From JALSHZ01 sp964614535 (GTDB lineage Bacteria; Pseudomonadota; Gammaproteobacteria; UWMA-0217): a stretch of 44,387 nt of DNA. The stretch spans positions 1 to 44,387 of the forward strand of contig CAZTOZ010000055.1 in NCBI GenBank assembly GCA_964614535.1, written 5' to 3'. The notes beneath the pieces were generated by a model that did not search any database, was not told the DNA's origin, and saw nothing but the letters and a program-made list of their open reading frames with translations. Shown here in pieces: positions 23,783-31,978 of the stretch; position 1 is the first letter of the stretch; every line of letters starts with the position of its first letter. Position numbers and translations under genes: made by a program.

Positions 23783-24751
23783 ATGAGTGAAACCACGATC
23801 GAAACCAACCGTCTACGGGAATTTCCGGTCTCGTTCTTTGCCATGGTGATGGGGCTGGCGGGACTGACCATCGCCTGGGAGAAGACGGCGGCGATCACCG
23901 GCGTCAGTGCCGCCATCGGCCATGGTCTGTTGTGGGTGACGCTGGGGCTTTTCGTGGTGTTGGCAACGCTCTATGCCATCAAGCTCGTCCGCTATCCCGA
24001 CGCGGTGCGGGCCGAGCTCTCCCATCCGGTGAAGCTGGCGTTCTTCCCCGCCATATCGATTGGCTTGCTGCTGCTGTCCATTGCTGGCCAGCACCATGCG
24101 CCGGTGGTGGCGGCCGCCGCCTGGCGGTTGGGCACGGCGCTGCATTTCGTGCTGATGCTCTATATTCTCAATTCGTGGGTCAATCACCCCCATTACAAGA
24201 TCGTTCACATCAACCCGGCCTGGTTCATTCCGGCCGTCGGCAACGTGCTGGTGCCGATCGCCGGCGTGGGCTTCGGCTACCATGAGATCAGCTGGTTCTT
24301 CTTCAGTATCGGCATGCTGTTCTGGGTCGTGTTGCTGACGCTGGTGTTCAACCGGGTGTTGTTCCATGATCCGCTGCCGGCCAAGCTGGAACCGACGCTG
24401 TTCATCCTGATCGCGCCGCCGGCGGTGGGTTTCCTGTCGTGGATCAAGCTCACCGGCGCCGTCGATGAGGTGGCGCGGGTGCTCTACTATCTGGCGCTAT
24501 TTTTCAGCCTGTTCCTGCTGACGCAGGTGAAACGGCTGGCGCGGCTGCCCTTCTTCCTCTCCTGGTGGGCCTATTCCTTTCCGCTGGCGGCCATCACCAT
24601 CGCCAGCTGGGTGATGTACCAGCAGCTGGGGGGCATCGTCTTTCGCGGTCTGGCGCTGTTTTTCCTGACACTGGTCACGCTGGTGGTTGCGTTGCTGCTG
24701 CTCAAGACCGCGCAGGCGGCCAGTGCCGGCAAGATCTGCGTGCCGGAGTAG
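23783..24751 (+). CDS. TDT-family (TehA/SLAC1-type) anion channel or transporter
   Basis: The 322-residue inner-membrane protein has about ten hydrophobic segments from residue 13 to 312. It begins EFPVSFFAMVMGLAGLTIAW, the first helix of the tellurite-resistance/dicarboxylate transporter (SLAC1) family, and contains LHFVLMLYILNSWVNH and WFIPAVGNVLVPIAG typical of the middle helices. SLAC1 relatives conduct anions such as nitrate, chloride or sulfite; direction and ion here are unknown. GGGAG lies about nine bases before ATG 23783. It is followed 11 bases on by a NifX-like gene and then by an FNR-like regulator. Confidence 0.9.
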   Translation: MSETTIETNRLREFPVSFFAMVMGLAGLTIAWEKTAAITGVSAAIGHGLLWVTLGLFVVLATLYAIKLVRYPDAVRAELSHPVKLAFFPAISIGLLLLSIAGQHHAPVVAAAAWRLGTALHFVLMLYILNSWVNHPHYKIVHINPAWFIPAVGNVLVPIAGVGFGYHEISWFFFSIGMLFWVVLLTLVFNRVLFHDPLPAKLEPTLFILIAPPAVGFLSWIKLTGAVDEVARVLYYLALFFSLFLLTQVKRLARLPFFLSWWAYSFPLAAITIASWVMYQQLGGIVFRGLALFFLTLVTLVVALLLLKTAQAASAGKICVPE

Positions 24752-24762
24752 GGGGGCGAGAG

Positions 24763-25104
24763 ATGAAGGTTGCGGTCACCAGTCAGAATTTCCGTACCAT
24801 CACCGGCCATGCCGGCAGGACGCGCCGTTTCCTCATCTACGAGGCTGGGCCCGACGGCACCCCACGGGAGGTGGAGCGGCTGGATCTGCCGAAAGAGATG
24901 GCGATGCACGCCTGGCCGGGCGGTCCTCATCCGATCGACGTGGCCGACGTATTGATCACGGCCGGCTGTGGCAACGGCTTCGTCAACAAGATGGCGATGC
25001 GGAACATCCAGGTGATCCGCACCGCCGAGACCGATCCGGTCACGGCGGTGCGCGCGGTGCTGGAAGGACGGCCGCTGCCACCGCCAGCGCCCTCTTCGCA
25101 CTGA
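24763..25104 (+). CDS. NifX/NifB C-terminal-type iron-molybdenum cofactor-binding-like protein
   Basis: This 113-residue protein is a single dinitrogenase FeMo-cofactor domain. It starts MKVAVTSQNFRTITGHAGRT, with His in GHAG as in the family, and has DVLITAGCGNGFVNKMAMRNI, whose cysteine and NKM/GxG loop correspond to the ligand-proximal region. No nitrogenase genes are present, so the name describes fold rather than nitrogen fixation; orphan members occur in sulfur-metabolising bacteria. It begins 11 bases after the TDT stop, with a strong GGGGGG ribosome site, and the palindrome at 25135 lies between it and the regulator gene. Confidence 0.85.
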   Translation: MKVAVTSQNFRTITGHAGRTRRFLIYEAGPDGTPREVERLDLPKEMAMHAWPGGPHPIDVADVLITAGCGNGFVNKMAMRNIQVIRTAETDPVTAVRAVLEGRPLPPPAPSSH

Positions 25105-25134
25105 GCCATCGTCCACGCCATTTTCAGGAAATCC

Positions 25135-25149
25135 CCCTGTCCGACAGGG
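25135..25149. promoter_or_regulatory. Perfect palindrome upstream of the Crp/Fnr-like gene
   Basis: CCCTGTC and GACAGGG flank a single C. The palindrome ends one base before the proposed -35 of the regulator gene. It could be an operator or, less likely, a short hairpin ending the NifX-like transcript, since no long T run follows. The 3' part with one extra base, CCGACAGGGT, recurs at 25992-26001. Confidence 0.4.
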
Positions 25150-25150
25150 T

Positions 25151-25179
25151 TTGAGCAGGCTTGTAAAACCACGTAACCT
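25151..25179 (+). promoter_or_regulatory. Weak sigma-70-type promoter candidate for the Crp/Fnr-like gene
   Basis: TTGAGC (25151-25156) and TAACCT (25174-25179) are 17 bases apart. The -35 is fair and the -10 poor, consistent with a promoter needing an activator. The palindrome at 25135-25149 lies immediately upstream. Confidence 0.3.
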
Positions 25180-25211
25180 AGAGCCTGACTCTGGTTGCGG
25201 GTTGAGCTTGC

Positions 25212-25928
25212 GTGGACCAAAAGATTATCAAGATCGTCGAGGCCGATGCCTGGGAGGGCATTGCCGACTGCCAGCAGTGCTCATTGCGTCACAGCGTGCT
25301 GTTCGCCGGATTGGACGAAGAGGATTTCACGCGCCTGCACAGGCCGGTGGAGCAGTTCGTCCTGGCGCCTGGCGAGACGCTCTACGCCGCTGGCGAAGCA
25401 GGCAGCAGCATGTTCACCATTCGCAGCGGCCTCATCAAGCTGGTGCAATATCTGCCCGACGGAACCCAACGCATCGTCCGTCTGCTCAAGACCACCGATG
25501 TCGTCGGGCTGGAGATCCTCCTCGGCGAGCGTTACCAACACGATGCCATCGCCTTGCAACCGACCGAGTTGTGCCGCTATCCCGCCAAGGCGGTCAATGA
25601 ACTCTCGATCGAGAACCCGCGCCTGCACCACGACCTGATGGCCCGTTGGCAAAAGGCGCTGACCGATGCCGACGCCTGGGTGACCGAACTTTCCACCGGT
25701 TCGGCCAAACAGCGGGTCGCACGGTTGTTGTTGCGGCTGGTACGCGACGAAGACAGCAGCGAATGCCTGCTGTTCGGTCGCGAGGACATGGGGGCGATGC
25801 TGGGTATCACGACCGAAACCGCCAGTCGCACGATTGCCGATTTCAAACGCAAGGGGCTGATCGTCGAGACCAGTACCAACCGCTTCATCTGCGATGTCCC
25901 CAATCTGGAGCGCCTGCTCGAATCCTGA
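25212..25928 (+). CDS. Crp/Fnr-family regulator, FNR-like with an altered cysteine set
   Basis: The 238-residue protein starts at GTG 25212. A cyclic-nucleotide-binding-like fold covers about residues 30-150 (LAPGETLYAAGEAGSSMF, SGLIKLVQYLPDG, VGLEILLGERY), with a dimer helix and then a winged helix. The recognition helix TETASRTIADF places E202, S205 and R206 as in FNR E209/S212/R213, so FNR-type TTGAT-N4-ATCAA sites are predicted. C20, C23 and C121 match three FNR iron-sulfur ligands, but position 29, where FNR has its third N-terminal cysteine, is valine. It may hold a different cluster, use His27, or have lost oxygen sensing. It stands downstream of the TDT and NifX-like genes and may control them; I found no matching box in their upstream region. 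Confidence 0.9.
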   Translation: MDQKIIKIVEADAWEGIADCQQCSLRHSVLFAGLDEEDFTRLHRPVEQFVLAPGETLYAAGEAGSSMFTIRSGLIKLVQYLPDGTQRIVRLLKTTDVVGLEILLGERYQHDAIALQPTELCRYPAKAVNELSIENPRLHHDLMARWQKALTDADAWVTELSTGSAKQRVARLLLRLVRDEDSSECLLFGREDMGAMLGITTETASRTIADFKRKGLIVETSTNRFICDVPNLERLLES

Positions 25929-25985
25929 CCGACCGCGGGGCGTCCTTCTTGCGCTGTTTTTTCGGTGAGGAAGGTTCGAATCGCC

Positions 25986-26009
25986 GGTTGCCCGACAGGG
26001 TGCGCAACC
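25986..26009. promoter_or_regulatory. Inverted repeat in the gap after the Crp/Fnr-like gene
   Basis: GGTTGC and GCAACC are six-base arms 12 bases apart. The centre contains CCGACAGGGT, identical to part of the palindrome upstream of the regulator. It lies 150 bases before the next gene. A regulatory site is possible; a chance repeat is not excluded. Confidence 0.3.
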
Positions 26010-26158
26010 ACGTCATTGGCATCGTCGGGCGATCACGGCAGTTGACCTGTCGTCGTGAAACCCGCGCGACGCGACACTCGTGATTGCGCTTCTTCAATGA
26101 GTGGGGGCAGCGGCGTGCCTAGACTCGTGGCATTCCATGTCACCTGGATCGCCGCCCG

Positions 26159-26551
26159 ATGAAGCAGACCCTCCTGTTGGAAAAATATCCGGTTTACTCG
26201 TTGCAAGTGGGTAAGCAAGAGACCACCAAACGCTCCATCGACGAAATCGTCGATTATTTCAAGCGGCACATCGAGTCACATCCTGTCGCCCGTTTCATCG
26301 CCGTTTTCGACCACTACGCCCATACGCGGGGGTTGGCCGACGGTTTCATCGACGATGAGATTCTCGATGCCCGGGACGTCATCTTCTGTTTCGGCCTGGC
26401 CATTCCCGGACCCGAAGTGATGGCGGTGCGGCCGCGTTCGATCGGTGTCGTCGAACGGGAGAGCGACTATGTCATCAGCTTCATGGAGGCGCCGATGCCG
26501 ATGGCGAATTCTGCGATGGAGGCATGGGCCAAAGGCCTGAAGGCGCAGTGA
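26159..26551 (+). CDS. Small conserved protein (DUF6858-like)
   Basis: This 130-residue, soluble-looking protein has no signal or membrane segment. Notable parts are RSIDEIVDYFKRHIESHP, ARFIAVFDHYAHTRG and DVIFCFGLAIPGPEVMAVRPRS with a single cysteine. I believe it matches the DUF6858 family but cannot check. The ATG at 26159 is the first in frame and directly follows the gccgcccg stretch, with no strong ribosome site. It is alone between the Crp/Fnr-like gene and the convergent pilE-like gene, whose stop is adjacent. Function is unknown. Confidence 0.7.
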   Translation: MKQTLLLEKYPVYSLQVGKQETTKRSIDEIVDYFKRHIESHPVARFIAVFDHYAHTRGLADGFIDDEILDARDVIFCFGLAIPGPEVMAVRPRSIGVVERESDYVISFMEAPMPMANSAMEAWAKGLKAQ

Positions 26552-26995
26552 TCAGATCTCCCAGGTGCCGGCGATCCAGCGGCCGCTGTTGCCCTTGCGC
26601 TTGAATTTGCGGCCGTTGGAGTCGAGGCGGAAGTTCCATTCGTCCGAGGCCTGTTCGTTGCGCGGCTGGGCTACCAGGCCAAAGCAGCTGTCGATCGGGC
26701 AGGCCTTCGACGGCCGCAGCACCCGATAGCGATAGTATTTGTTTTCGGTGAGGTTCCAGCCGCTGCTGAGCAGGCCCAGTTCGGTCAGGTCGCTGGTGTA
26801 GCTGCCGGTTTCGGAGAAGTACTGCTCCTGTAACGTGGCCACTTGTTGCAGTGCCGTCTGCGCTTCCACCCGGCGTGATTTCTTCACGTTGCCCACATAG
26901 GATGGATAGGCGATCGATGCCAGTACGGCGATGATGCCGATGGCGATCATCATTTCCACGAGCGTGAAGCCTTTGTTCTTGTGCTTGTCGTTCAC
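26552..26995 (-). CDS. pilE: Type IV pilus minor pilin PilE
   Basis: The 147-residue protein has a short basic leader ending in G, then FTLVEMMIAIGIIAVLASIAYP. This is the class III signal cut by PilD, with Phe+1 and Glu+5. The mature C-terminal domain has a disulfide-sized cysteine pair in ACPIDSCFG. As the last gene of the fimT-pilV-pilW-pilX-pilY1-pilE order it corresponds to PilE, a minor pilin of the priming complex at the pilus base or tip. It begins 19 bases after the pilY1 stop. Confidence 0.93.
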   Translation of the reverse strand: MNDKHKNKGFTLVEMMIAIGIIAVLASIAYPSYVGNVKKSRRVEAQTALQQVATLQEQYFSETGSYTSDLTELGLLSSGWNLTENKYYRYRVLRPSKACPIDSCFGLVAQPRNEQASDEWNFRLDSNGRKFKRKGNSGRWIAGTWEI

Positions 26996-27014
26996 TGTGC
27001 GTTTCCTCGGTTGG

Positions 27015-30014
27015 TCAGTCGGTTTCCCGCCAATAGATCGTGTTGGGGTCGCTGCAGCTCTCGCCCGAACTGCTCAGACCGGTCATGAAGCTGGCGCACC
27101 CCTGGTTGCCCTTGTCCTCGTCGTTGGGGTCGACGGGTTTGTCGTAGTAGGTGATGTACGGCTGTGGTGCAATGCCGTGGATCCGGTCCTCCAGCAGGGT
27201 CGAGCGGTTGTGGTTGTCTTGCTCGGGGTTGCGCAGGGTTTCCAGTGGCGTGCCGTCCAGCAGGTTGATGGCGTAGTAGCGGTTCTTGGTGCCACGCAGC
27301 CCACAGAGCACCGAGTCGGCCTGTGAGAACGTCGTGAACAGCAGCTTGTTCTGGAAAATGACCGGAGACGACAGCGACTTCTCGCCGCTGTCGAGCCGGA
27401 TGTACCAGCCGCTGGCCGCGTTGAGCGCGTTCAGCGCCGCCGTGCGCGAGGCCACCGAATCCCCTTCCTGGATCAGGTTGTCGGTGATGTCGGCCAGATC
27501 GGCCTCCGTCAACGGATTCGGCATGACCGCGGGCGCGCCGGTGTCGGCGTTCTCGTCGAAGATCACGAACATACGGTCGGCAATGGTGCTGTTGAGCGGG
27601 TGAGCGCGGTAGCCCGAGCCGATGGCGATGGCCAGTTTCTTCTGTCCGTTGTGGTGTACCCAGGCAACGGCCGGCGGGTAGTAGAAGCGGCGGTTGCCGG
27701 TGGCCCCGCTGCCACTGAGCGTGGCGAGGCGGTAGGCGTTCAGCGTGCTGGCGTCTTCGATGTCGCTGCCCTCGCTGATGTCCACCCGCCAGAGATTGCC
27801 TCCCATGTCGGCAAAATAGATGCGGTCGGCGTAGCCGTTGGCGTTGGTGTCGATGACGCGGACCTCCGACGGAACAGCGTATTTCATCTCCGCCTCGACG
27901 ACCTCGAAGCGGTTGTCGTTGCCGATGGCATTGAGCCGTTCCCCGGTCAGCGGATCGACGATGTAGATGCCCATGCCACTGGCGTTGCCGCCGGCGGCGC
28001 GGGGCTGGTCGCGCAGGTCGTGGGCCGTATCGTAGCCGCCGCCGAAGATCAGTACGGTCCGTTCGTCGCTGCCGCTCTTGACCTTGACGATCGCCGGCGC
28101 GGACCAGGTCTGCCCCAGCTTGCCGAAGCCGGGATCGCCCGCCTTGATGCGCCACATCACCTTCGGGCGGTGGGGGTTGGTCACGTCCATTCCGTAGTAG
28201 GCCTTGCCTCCCCGGCGCATGCCGAAGAAGAGATAGACCTTGTCGTTACCGTCGATCTCGCCATTGCCGTCGAGATCACGAACCCAGAAGCGCATCTCAC
28301 CGTCGTTACCGTAGATGTGTTCGTCGGAGACGGGATTGCTCTTGGCGCGAGCCTGTTTGCCCAGATGCTCGTAGGGCATGAAGGCGAAGAGCTCGTTTCC
28401 GCCGGTGGTGTCGCCGACCGCGGTCGGTGCATTGACGTCGAAAGCGTGCAGATAGCCCTGGTTGGTGGCGACGAACAGCACCGTTCCGATGTTGCCTCCA
28501 TAATCGATCAGCACCGGTGGGGCGTGCAGCGGATCGCCGATGCGGGCGCTGCGCATCCAGGTGATCAGGTTTTTCACATCGCTGTAGGCGCTGTTGCGCG
28601 GCAATCCCAGCAGCGTGGCGGCGCGACGTTTGTTGCGTCGTGAGAAGGCGCGGTTGGCGGTGCTCAGGTCGTGGGCGCCGTCGGCGAGGTCCACGTCGTC
28701 GTCTTCATCGGGGGCGGTGATGACGTAGAGATTACGGCTGTCCGGGTCGAGCCGGTTCCTCAGCCCGCCGAGCATCAGGTTGCTGCCGTCCGGGGTGGTC
28801 GTCCAAAAGCTCTGTGCGCTCTCCTTGAACGTTCTGCTGCCATTGACCTGCTCGGTCGCAACCTGGCCGGTGAGATCGACCAGTACGCCGGCATCGAGGT
28901 AGTACCCCTTGATATTGCCTTCCCAGGCAGCCCGCTGGCTCGGTTGGAACATCGGCAGATAACTCTTGTTCGAGGTTTTCAGCGTATTGCGCTGCACCGA
29001 GGTGCTGACGCCGGTAAAGGTGCGCGCCTCCTCCGAGACGCTGACGAGGATGTCCTCGATGGCGGAGACCAGGCTGGCGGCATCGTTGGCGGAGTAGGCC
29101 TTGCCGCCGCCGTAGTCGGCCACCCGTCGCAGGAAGCGGGTGGCCCTGCTGTCCTGGTCGAGGTGGAAGCCGATGGTGTAGGTGCGTACTCTGGAGTTGG
29201 GAATCCCCTCGATCTGGTCGTTCTCGTACAGAAAGCGGGCCAGGTCGGGTGCGCAGCGGCCCCTGTTGGGCAGGCCTGTCGTCGCTTCACAGCGATAGCT
29301 GCCGGCGCCGGTGCCCTTTGCGATCAGCGTCTGTACGGCGTCGACCGCGGTGTTCTTGGTGGGCGCGCCATCGGAGAGCAGGACGATGGCATTGGCCTGG
29401 CACTCCTTGATCGGCGATTTGTATTTCTTCGGATCGCCATCGTCGAGGGCGATCGGGTTCGCCGCGCGGCGACCGTCACGCCGTCGAGGCCAGTCGCTGT
29501 TGCTGCCCCCGGTGTACTGGGGCGGGCGGGCGCGCCGGTTCCAGGTGCCGAAAACGCCGTCGTTGCCCGCGAACGGCTCTTCCCCGCGGAAATAGAGGGC
29601 CGCCTCCAGCATCGCATCGGTCGTTGGCGTCCAGCCACCGGCTCTCAACGCGTTGGCCATCCATTTGATGACCTGGGCGTTGCTGGTATTGGCCGGGATG
29701 TCGGGGTCGAGATCGTGGGCATCGCCTCTGATGGCGACCACCGGCCATTTGATGCCGCTGCCGTTGTTGCCACCGAAATAGGTGAAGCCGATATTGGGGT
29801 CGCCCTCCTGGCTGTCGATCAGCGTGGTGATCGCCTGCTTCATCTGATCGAGGCGGCCATACCACCCCATGCTGCCGGAGACGTCCAGTACCAGCAGGAT
29901 ATTGGCTTCCTTCGGCGCCGAGACCAGTGCCTCGATGTCGTCGGCGTGGCTGGCGCCGATGCCTGCGCAGAACAGGCCCGTGAGCAGGGCGGCGATGTGT
30001 TTGACTCGCTTCAT
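27015..30014 (-). CDS. pilY1: Type IV pilus tip adhesin/biogenesis factor PilY1
   Basis: PilY1 sits at the pilus tip with the minor pilins, promotes extension, and mediates adhesion and surface sensing. From ATG 30014 it has 999 residues with a signal peptide (cleavage near SHA-DD, residue 24). A von Willebrand A domain covers about 35-330, with its metal site D44-V-S-G-S48. The C-terminal beta-propeller (about 470-990) has two calcium loops, D580-L-D-G-N-G-E-I-D588 and D722-T-N-A-N-G-Y-A-D730, followed by FADMGGNLWRVD, the PilY1 signature. The final region is cysteine-rich. The start MKRVKHI is preferred because the frame further upstream overlaps pilX and has no signal peptide. Confidence 0.95.
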   Translation of the reverse strand: MKRVKHIAALLTGLFCAGIGASHADDIEALVSAPKEANILLVLDVSGSMGWYGRLDQMKQAITTLIDSQEGDPNIGFTYFGGNNGSGIKWPVVAIRGDAHDLDPDIPANTSNAQVIKWMANALRAGGWTPTTDAMLEAALYFRGEEPFAGNDGVFGTWNRRARPPQYTGGSNSDWPRRRDGRRAANPIALDDGDPKKYKSPIKECQANAIVLLSDGAPTKNTAVDAVQTLIAKGTGAGSYRCEATTGLPNRGRCAPDLARFLYENDQIEGIPNSRVRTYTIGFHLDQDSRATRFLRRVADYGGGKAYSANDAASLVSAIEDILVSVSEEARTFTGVSTSVQRNTLKTSNKSYLPMFQPSQRAAWEGNIKGYYLDAGVLVDLTGQVATEQVNGSRTFKESAQSFWTTTPDGSNLMLGGLRNRLDPDSRNLYVITAPDEDDDVDLADGAHDLSTANRAFSRRNKRRAATLLGLPRNSAYSDVKNLITWMRSARIGDPLHAPPVLIDYGGNIGTVLFVATNQGYLHAFDVNAPTAVGDTTGGNELFAFMPYEHLGKQARAKSNPVSDEHIYGNDGEMRFWVRDLDGNGEIDGNDKVYLFFGMRRGGKAYYGMDVTNPHRPKVMWRIKAGDPGFGKLGQTWSAPAIVKVKSGSDERTVLIFGGGYDTAHDLRDQPRAAGGNASGMGIYIVDPLTGERLNAIGNDNRFEVVEAEMKYAVPSEVRVIDTNANGYADRIYFADMGGNLWRVDISEGSDIEDASTLNAYRLATLSGSGATGNRRFYYPPAVAWVHHNGQKKLAIAIGSGYRAHPLNSTIADRMFVIFDENADTGAPAVMPNPLTEADLADITDNLIQEGDSVASRTAALNALNAASGWYIRLDSGEKSLSSPVIFQNKLLFTTFSQADSVLCGLRGTKNRYYAINLLDGTPLETLRNPEQDNHNRSTLLEDRIHGIAPQPYITYYDKPVDPNDEDKGNQGCASFMTGLSSSGESCSDPNTIYWRETD

Positions 30015-30052
30015 GGGAGTGCCTTTGGCGTGATGTTTCTGTCTGTTCATGG

Positions 30053-30592
30053 TCAGAACGTGCAATTGGGTGCGATGTTGGCTTTGGGCAGTACCAGATA
30101 ACCGCCGACTTCCACGTTGGTGGTGGCGTTGTGGTTGGGGAGCGCCGCCTTGCCTGCCACCTTGAACTGGTGGTAGACGGCGGTCTGGTTGTTGGCGGCG
30201 ATGTTGGCGTCGAGCCCGAGGCCGGCCCCCTGGACCTCGCCGGCATAGCAGATCGAAACGGTGACGGGCATGGTGACGTCGTTGGTGTCGTCGCCATCGA
30301 GATCACTGTAGTCGGCATCATAGCGGCGGGTTCTCGCCGCCAGCGGTTGTTCGCCGCTGGTCAGATCGTTGACGATGCCGTCCCAGGTCCACTGTCGCTT
30401 CACGGCCGAGTTGGCCACCTCGAAGGTGTGGATCTTTGTTCGCAGGTTGCCGGAGACCTTCTCCTGCAGCGTCACCTGACCGAGCATGCTGGTCACCAGC
30501 AGGCTCATCAATACCAACATGACCAGTGTCGCCATCAGCACGATGCCGGTCTGCCGTTGTCGAGAGTCTCCGATCCGCTTGCCGGTCTTCAT
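30053..30592 (-). CDS. pilX: Type IV pilus minor pilin PilX
   Basis: The 179-residue protein has a long basic leader and then GIVLMATLVMLVLMSLLVTSML, the PilX-type pilin helix; G precedes the hydrophobic run, but the usual Glu+5 is missing, as in PilX/GspK-like proteins. QVTLQEKVSGNLR follows, the family signature just after the helix. It has no strong ribosome site of its own and begins one base after the pilW stop, so coupling is likely. PilX links the minor pilin complex to PilY1. Confidence 0.9.
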   Translation of the reverse strand: MKTGKRIGDSRQRQTGIVLMATLVMLVLMSLLVTSMLGQVTLQEKVSGNLRTKIHTFEVANSAVKRQWTWDGIVNDLTSGEQPLAARTRRYDADYSDLDGDDTNDVTMPVTVSICYAGEVQGAGLGLDANIAANNQTAVYHQFKVAGKAALPNHNATTNVEVGGYLVLPKANIAPNCTF

Positions 30593-30593
30593 G

Positions 30594-31358
30594 TCAGATG
30601 AACCCGTTGATGTTTGGCAGGTTGATGGTGAAATGGGTCGTTCGCGGCCGCCGCAGCCCCGACTGGAAGGTGATCTCCAGATCGACCACCTGGACACGTT
30701 TCCAGTCGGTGACGGCATCGGCGCGCTTGAAGACATCGACGACATCGTCGCCGTCGGAATCGACGCCCCACAGTGCCTGCAGACCGAGAACACGCAGTTG
30801 CTGCTCAGGTTTTGCATGGACGTCGCCGATCAGATCGACCGTCTGCGTTGTCGTTCCGTCTCCGTTGTTGCACTGCAACACCTTGTTGTGGGTGAAGAAC
30901 GTCAGCACCCGCTGCTCGCCCGCCGGTACTTCGTTGCCCAGGCAGTCGATGATGCTGTCGCCACCAAGGAAGCGGATGACCACGGCGTCCCGCGGCATGT
31001 TTTCCGTCTGACTGCCAGCCTCCGTCCGGTAGGTGACCTGGTGGGACTGTCGCAGCCCGTAGGCGGCCTGGCCGGCGGCAAAGTAGGGGGCCTTCGCGGG
31101 CAAGGCATTCTCCTTGCCGGAGAGGGCGAGAAAATCCATCGGCGTATGTCCGGCCTGACGCAGCAGATGGCCCAGCAACGTGGTCGCCAGCCGCTCGTGG
31201 TCGTTCTGGTTGCCTTGGGCCTGCTGGTAGCGGTAGGCCTGCTTGTTGGTGATGAAGATGGTCATCATGCCACCGAGCAAGAACAGCCCGATCAGCATCG
31301 AGATCATCAGCTCCACCAGGCCGAAGCCGCCTTCTCTTCTATGTAGTGCCGTCGTCAT
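30594..31358 (-). CDS. pilW: Type IV pilus minor pilin PilW
   Basis: The 254-residue protein starts MTTALHRREGGFGLVELMISML: leader ending in G, then FGLVE with Glu+5. A large mature domain follows, containing GGDSIIDCLGNEVPAG and ending in DLEITFQSGLRRPRTTHF. Length and order match PilW. Its ATG overlaps the pilV stop as ATGA. The frame extends much further upstream, but only this start gives a pilin leader. Confidence 0.93.
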   Translation of the reverse strand: MTTALHRREGGFGLVELMISMLIGLFLLGGMMTIFITNKQAYRYQQAQGNQNDHERLATTLLGHLLRQAGHTPMDFLALSGKENALPAKAPYFAAGQAAYGLRQSHQVTYRTEAGSQTENMPRDAVVIRFLGGDSIIDCLGNEVPAGEQRVLTFFTHNKVLQCNNGDGTTTQTVDLIGDVHAKPEQQLRVLGLQALWGVDSDGDDVVDVFKRADAVTDWKRVQVVDLEITFQSGLRRPRTTHFTINLPNINGFI

Positions 31359-31978
31359 GGCTGCACCGCGATCCGGTAGTTGAGGGTGCGGACGTTGTTG
31401 GCCAGCGGGTCCTGGCCGTTGCGGCTGCTGTAGTAGCTGCCCCTCATCCGCAGGTTCTGGGCCGAGCCTTTCTCCCGCCAGGCGATGTCGATGCTGAAAA
31501 TGGGGAAGCGTGGACTGGTTGCGGCCTTGATCCGCCGGATCGTTACTTCCGCGCGGGGCAGGCGCGCATCGACCTTGGCCTTCCACCGTTTGAGGTTGTA
31601 GGCGACCACCTTGGCCGGTGTGTCGCAGGCGGCATCGACGGTGCAGTCGGCATCGAGCCCGTCGAGCGTGGCGCCAGCATCGCTGCCCGGTTCGAGGTCG
31701 TCGATGGTAATGTCGCCGCCGTCGCTGGTGAGCTTGATGGCGAAATCGTCATCCACCGCCTGCCAGTAGTCGGGTACCGCCTTCATGCGGGAGACCAGGT
31801 TGGCGGCTTCGATGGCGGCCACGGCGCGGACATTGGACGCGCTGGTGTTGTTGATCGAGAACATCTGCATGCCGGCGATGCCGAGCAGGCCGATGGCACT
31901 GATGACCAGCGCGATCAGTACCTCGATGAGCGTGAAGCCCTGTTGCCGGTGGTGTGTTCTGGTGGCCGCCATCGTCAT
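31355..31978 (-). CDS. pilV: Type IV pilus minor pilin PilV
   Basis: The 207-residue protein has leader RTHHRQQG, then FTLIEVLIALVISAIGLLGIAG, the PilV signature with Glu+5. The globular domain has a cysteine pair (DADCTVDAACDT). ATG 31978 is chosen over one nine bases upstream because it overlaps the fimT stop as ATGA. It lies between fimT and pilW in the conserved order. Confidence 0.93.
   Translation of the reverse strand: MTMAATRTHHRQQGFTLIEVLIALVISAIGLLGIAGMQMFSINNTSASNVRAVAAIEAANLVSRMKAVPDYWQAVDDDFAIKLTSDGGDITIDDLEPGSDAGATLDGLDADCTVDAACDTPAKVVAYNLKRWKAKVDARLPRAEVTIRRIKAATSPRFPIFSIDIAWREKGSAQNLRMRGSYYSSRNGQDPLANNVRTLNYRIAVQP

Noticed and set aside
24763..25104. Reading the NifX-like gene as evidence for nitrogen fixation
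   Set aside because: No nifH, nifD, nifK or other nif genes are in the window, and orphan members are common.
26992..28155. Alternative minus-strand frame within pilY1
   Set aside because: Out-of-frame shadow; the pilY1 frame contains the calcium loop and FADMGGNLW signature here.
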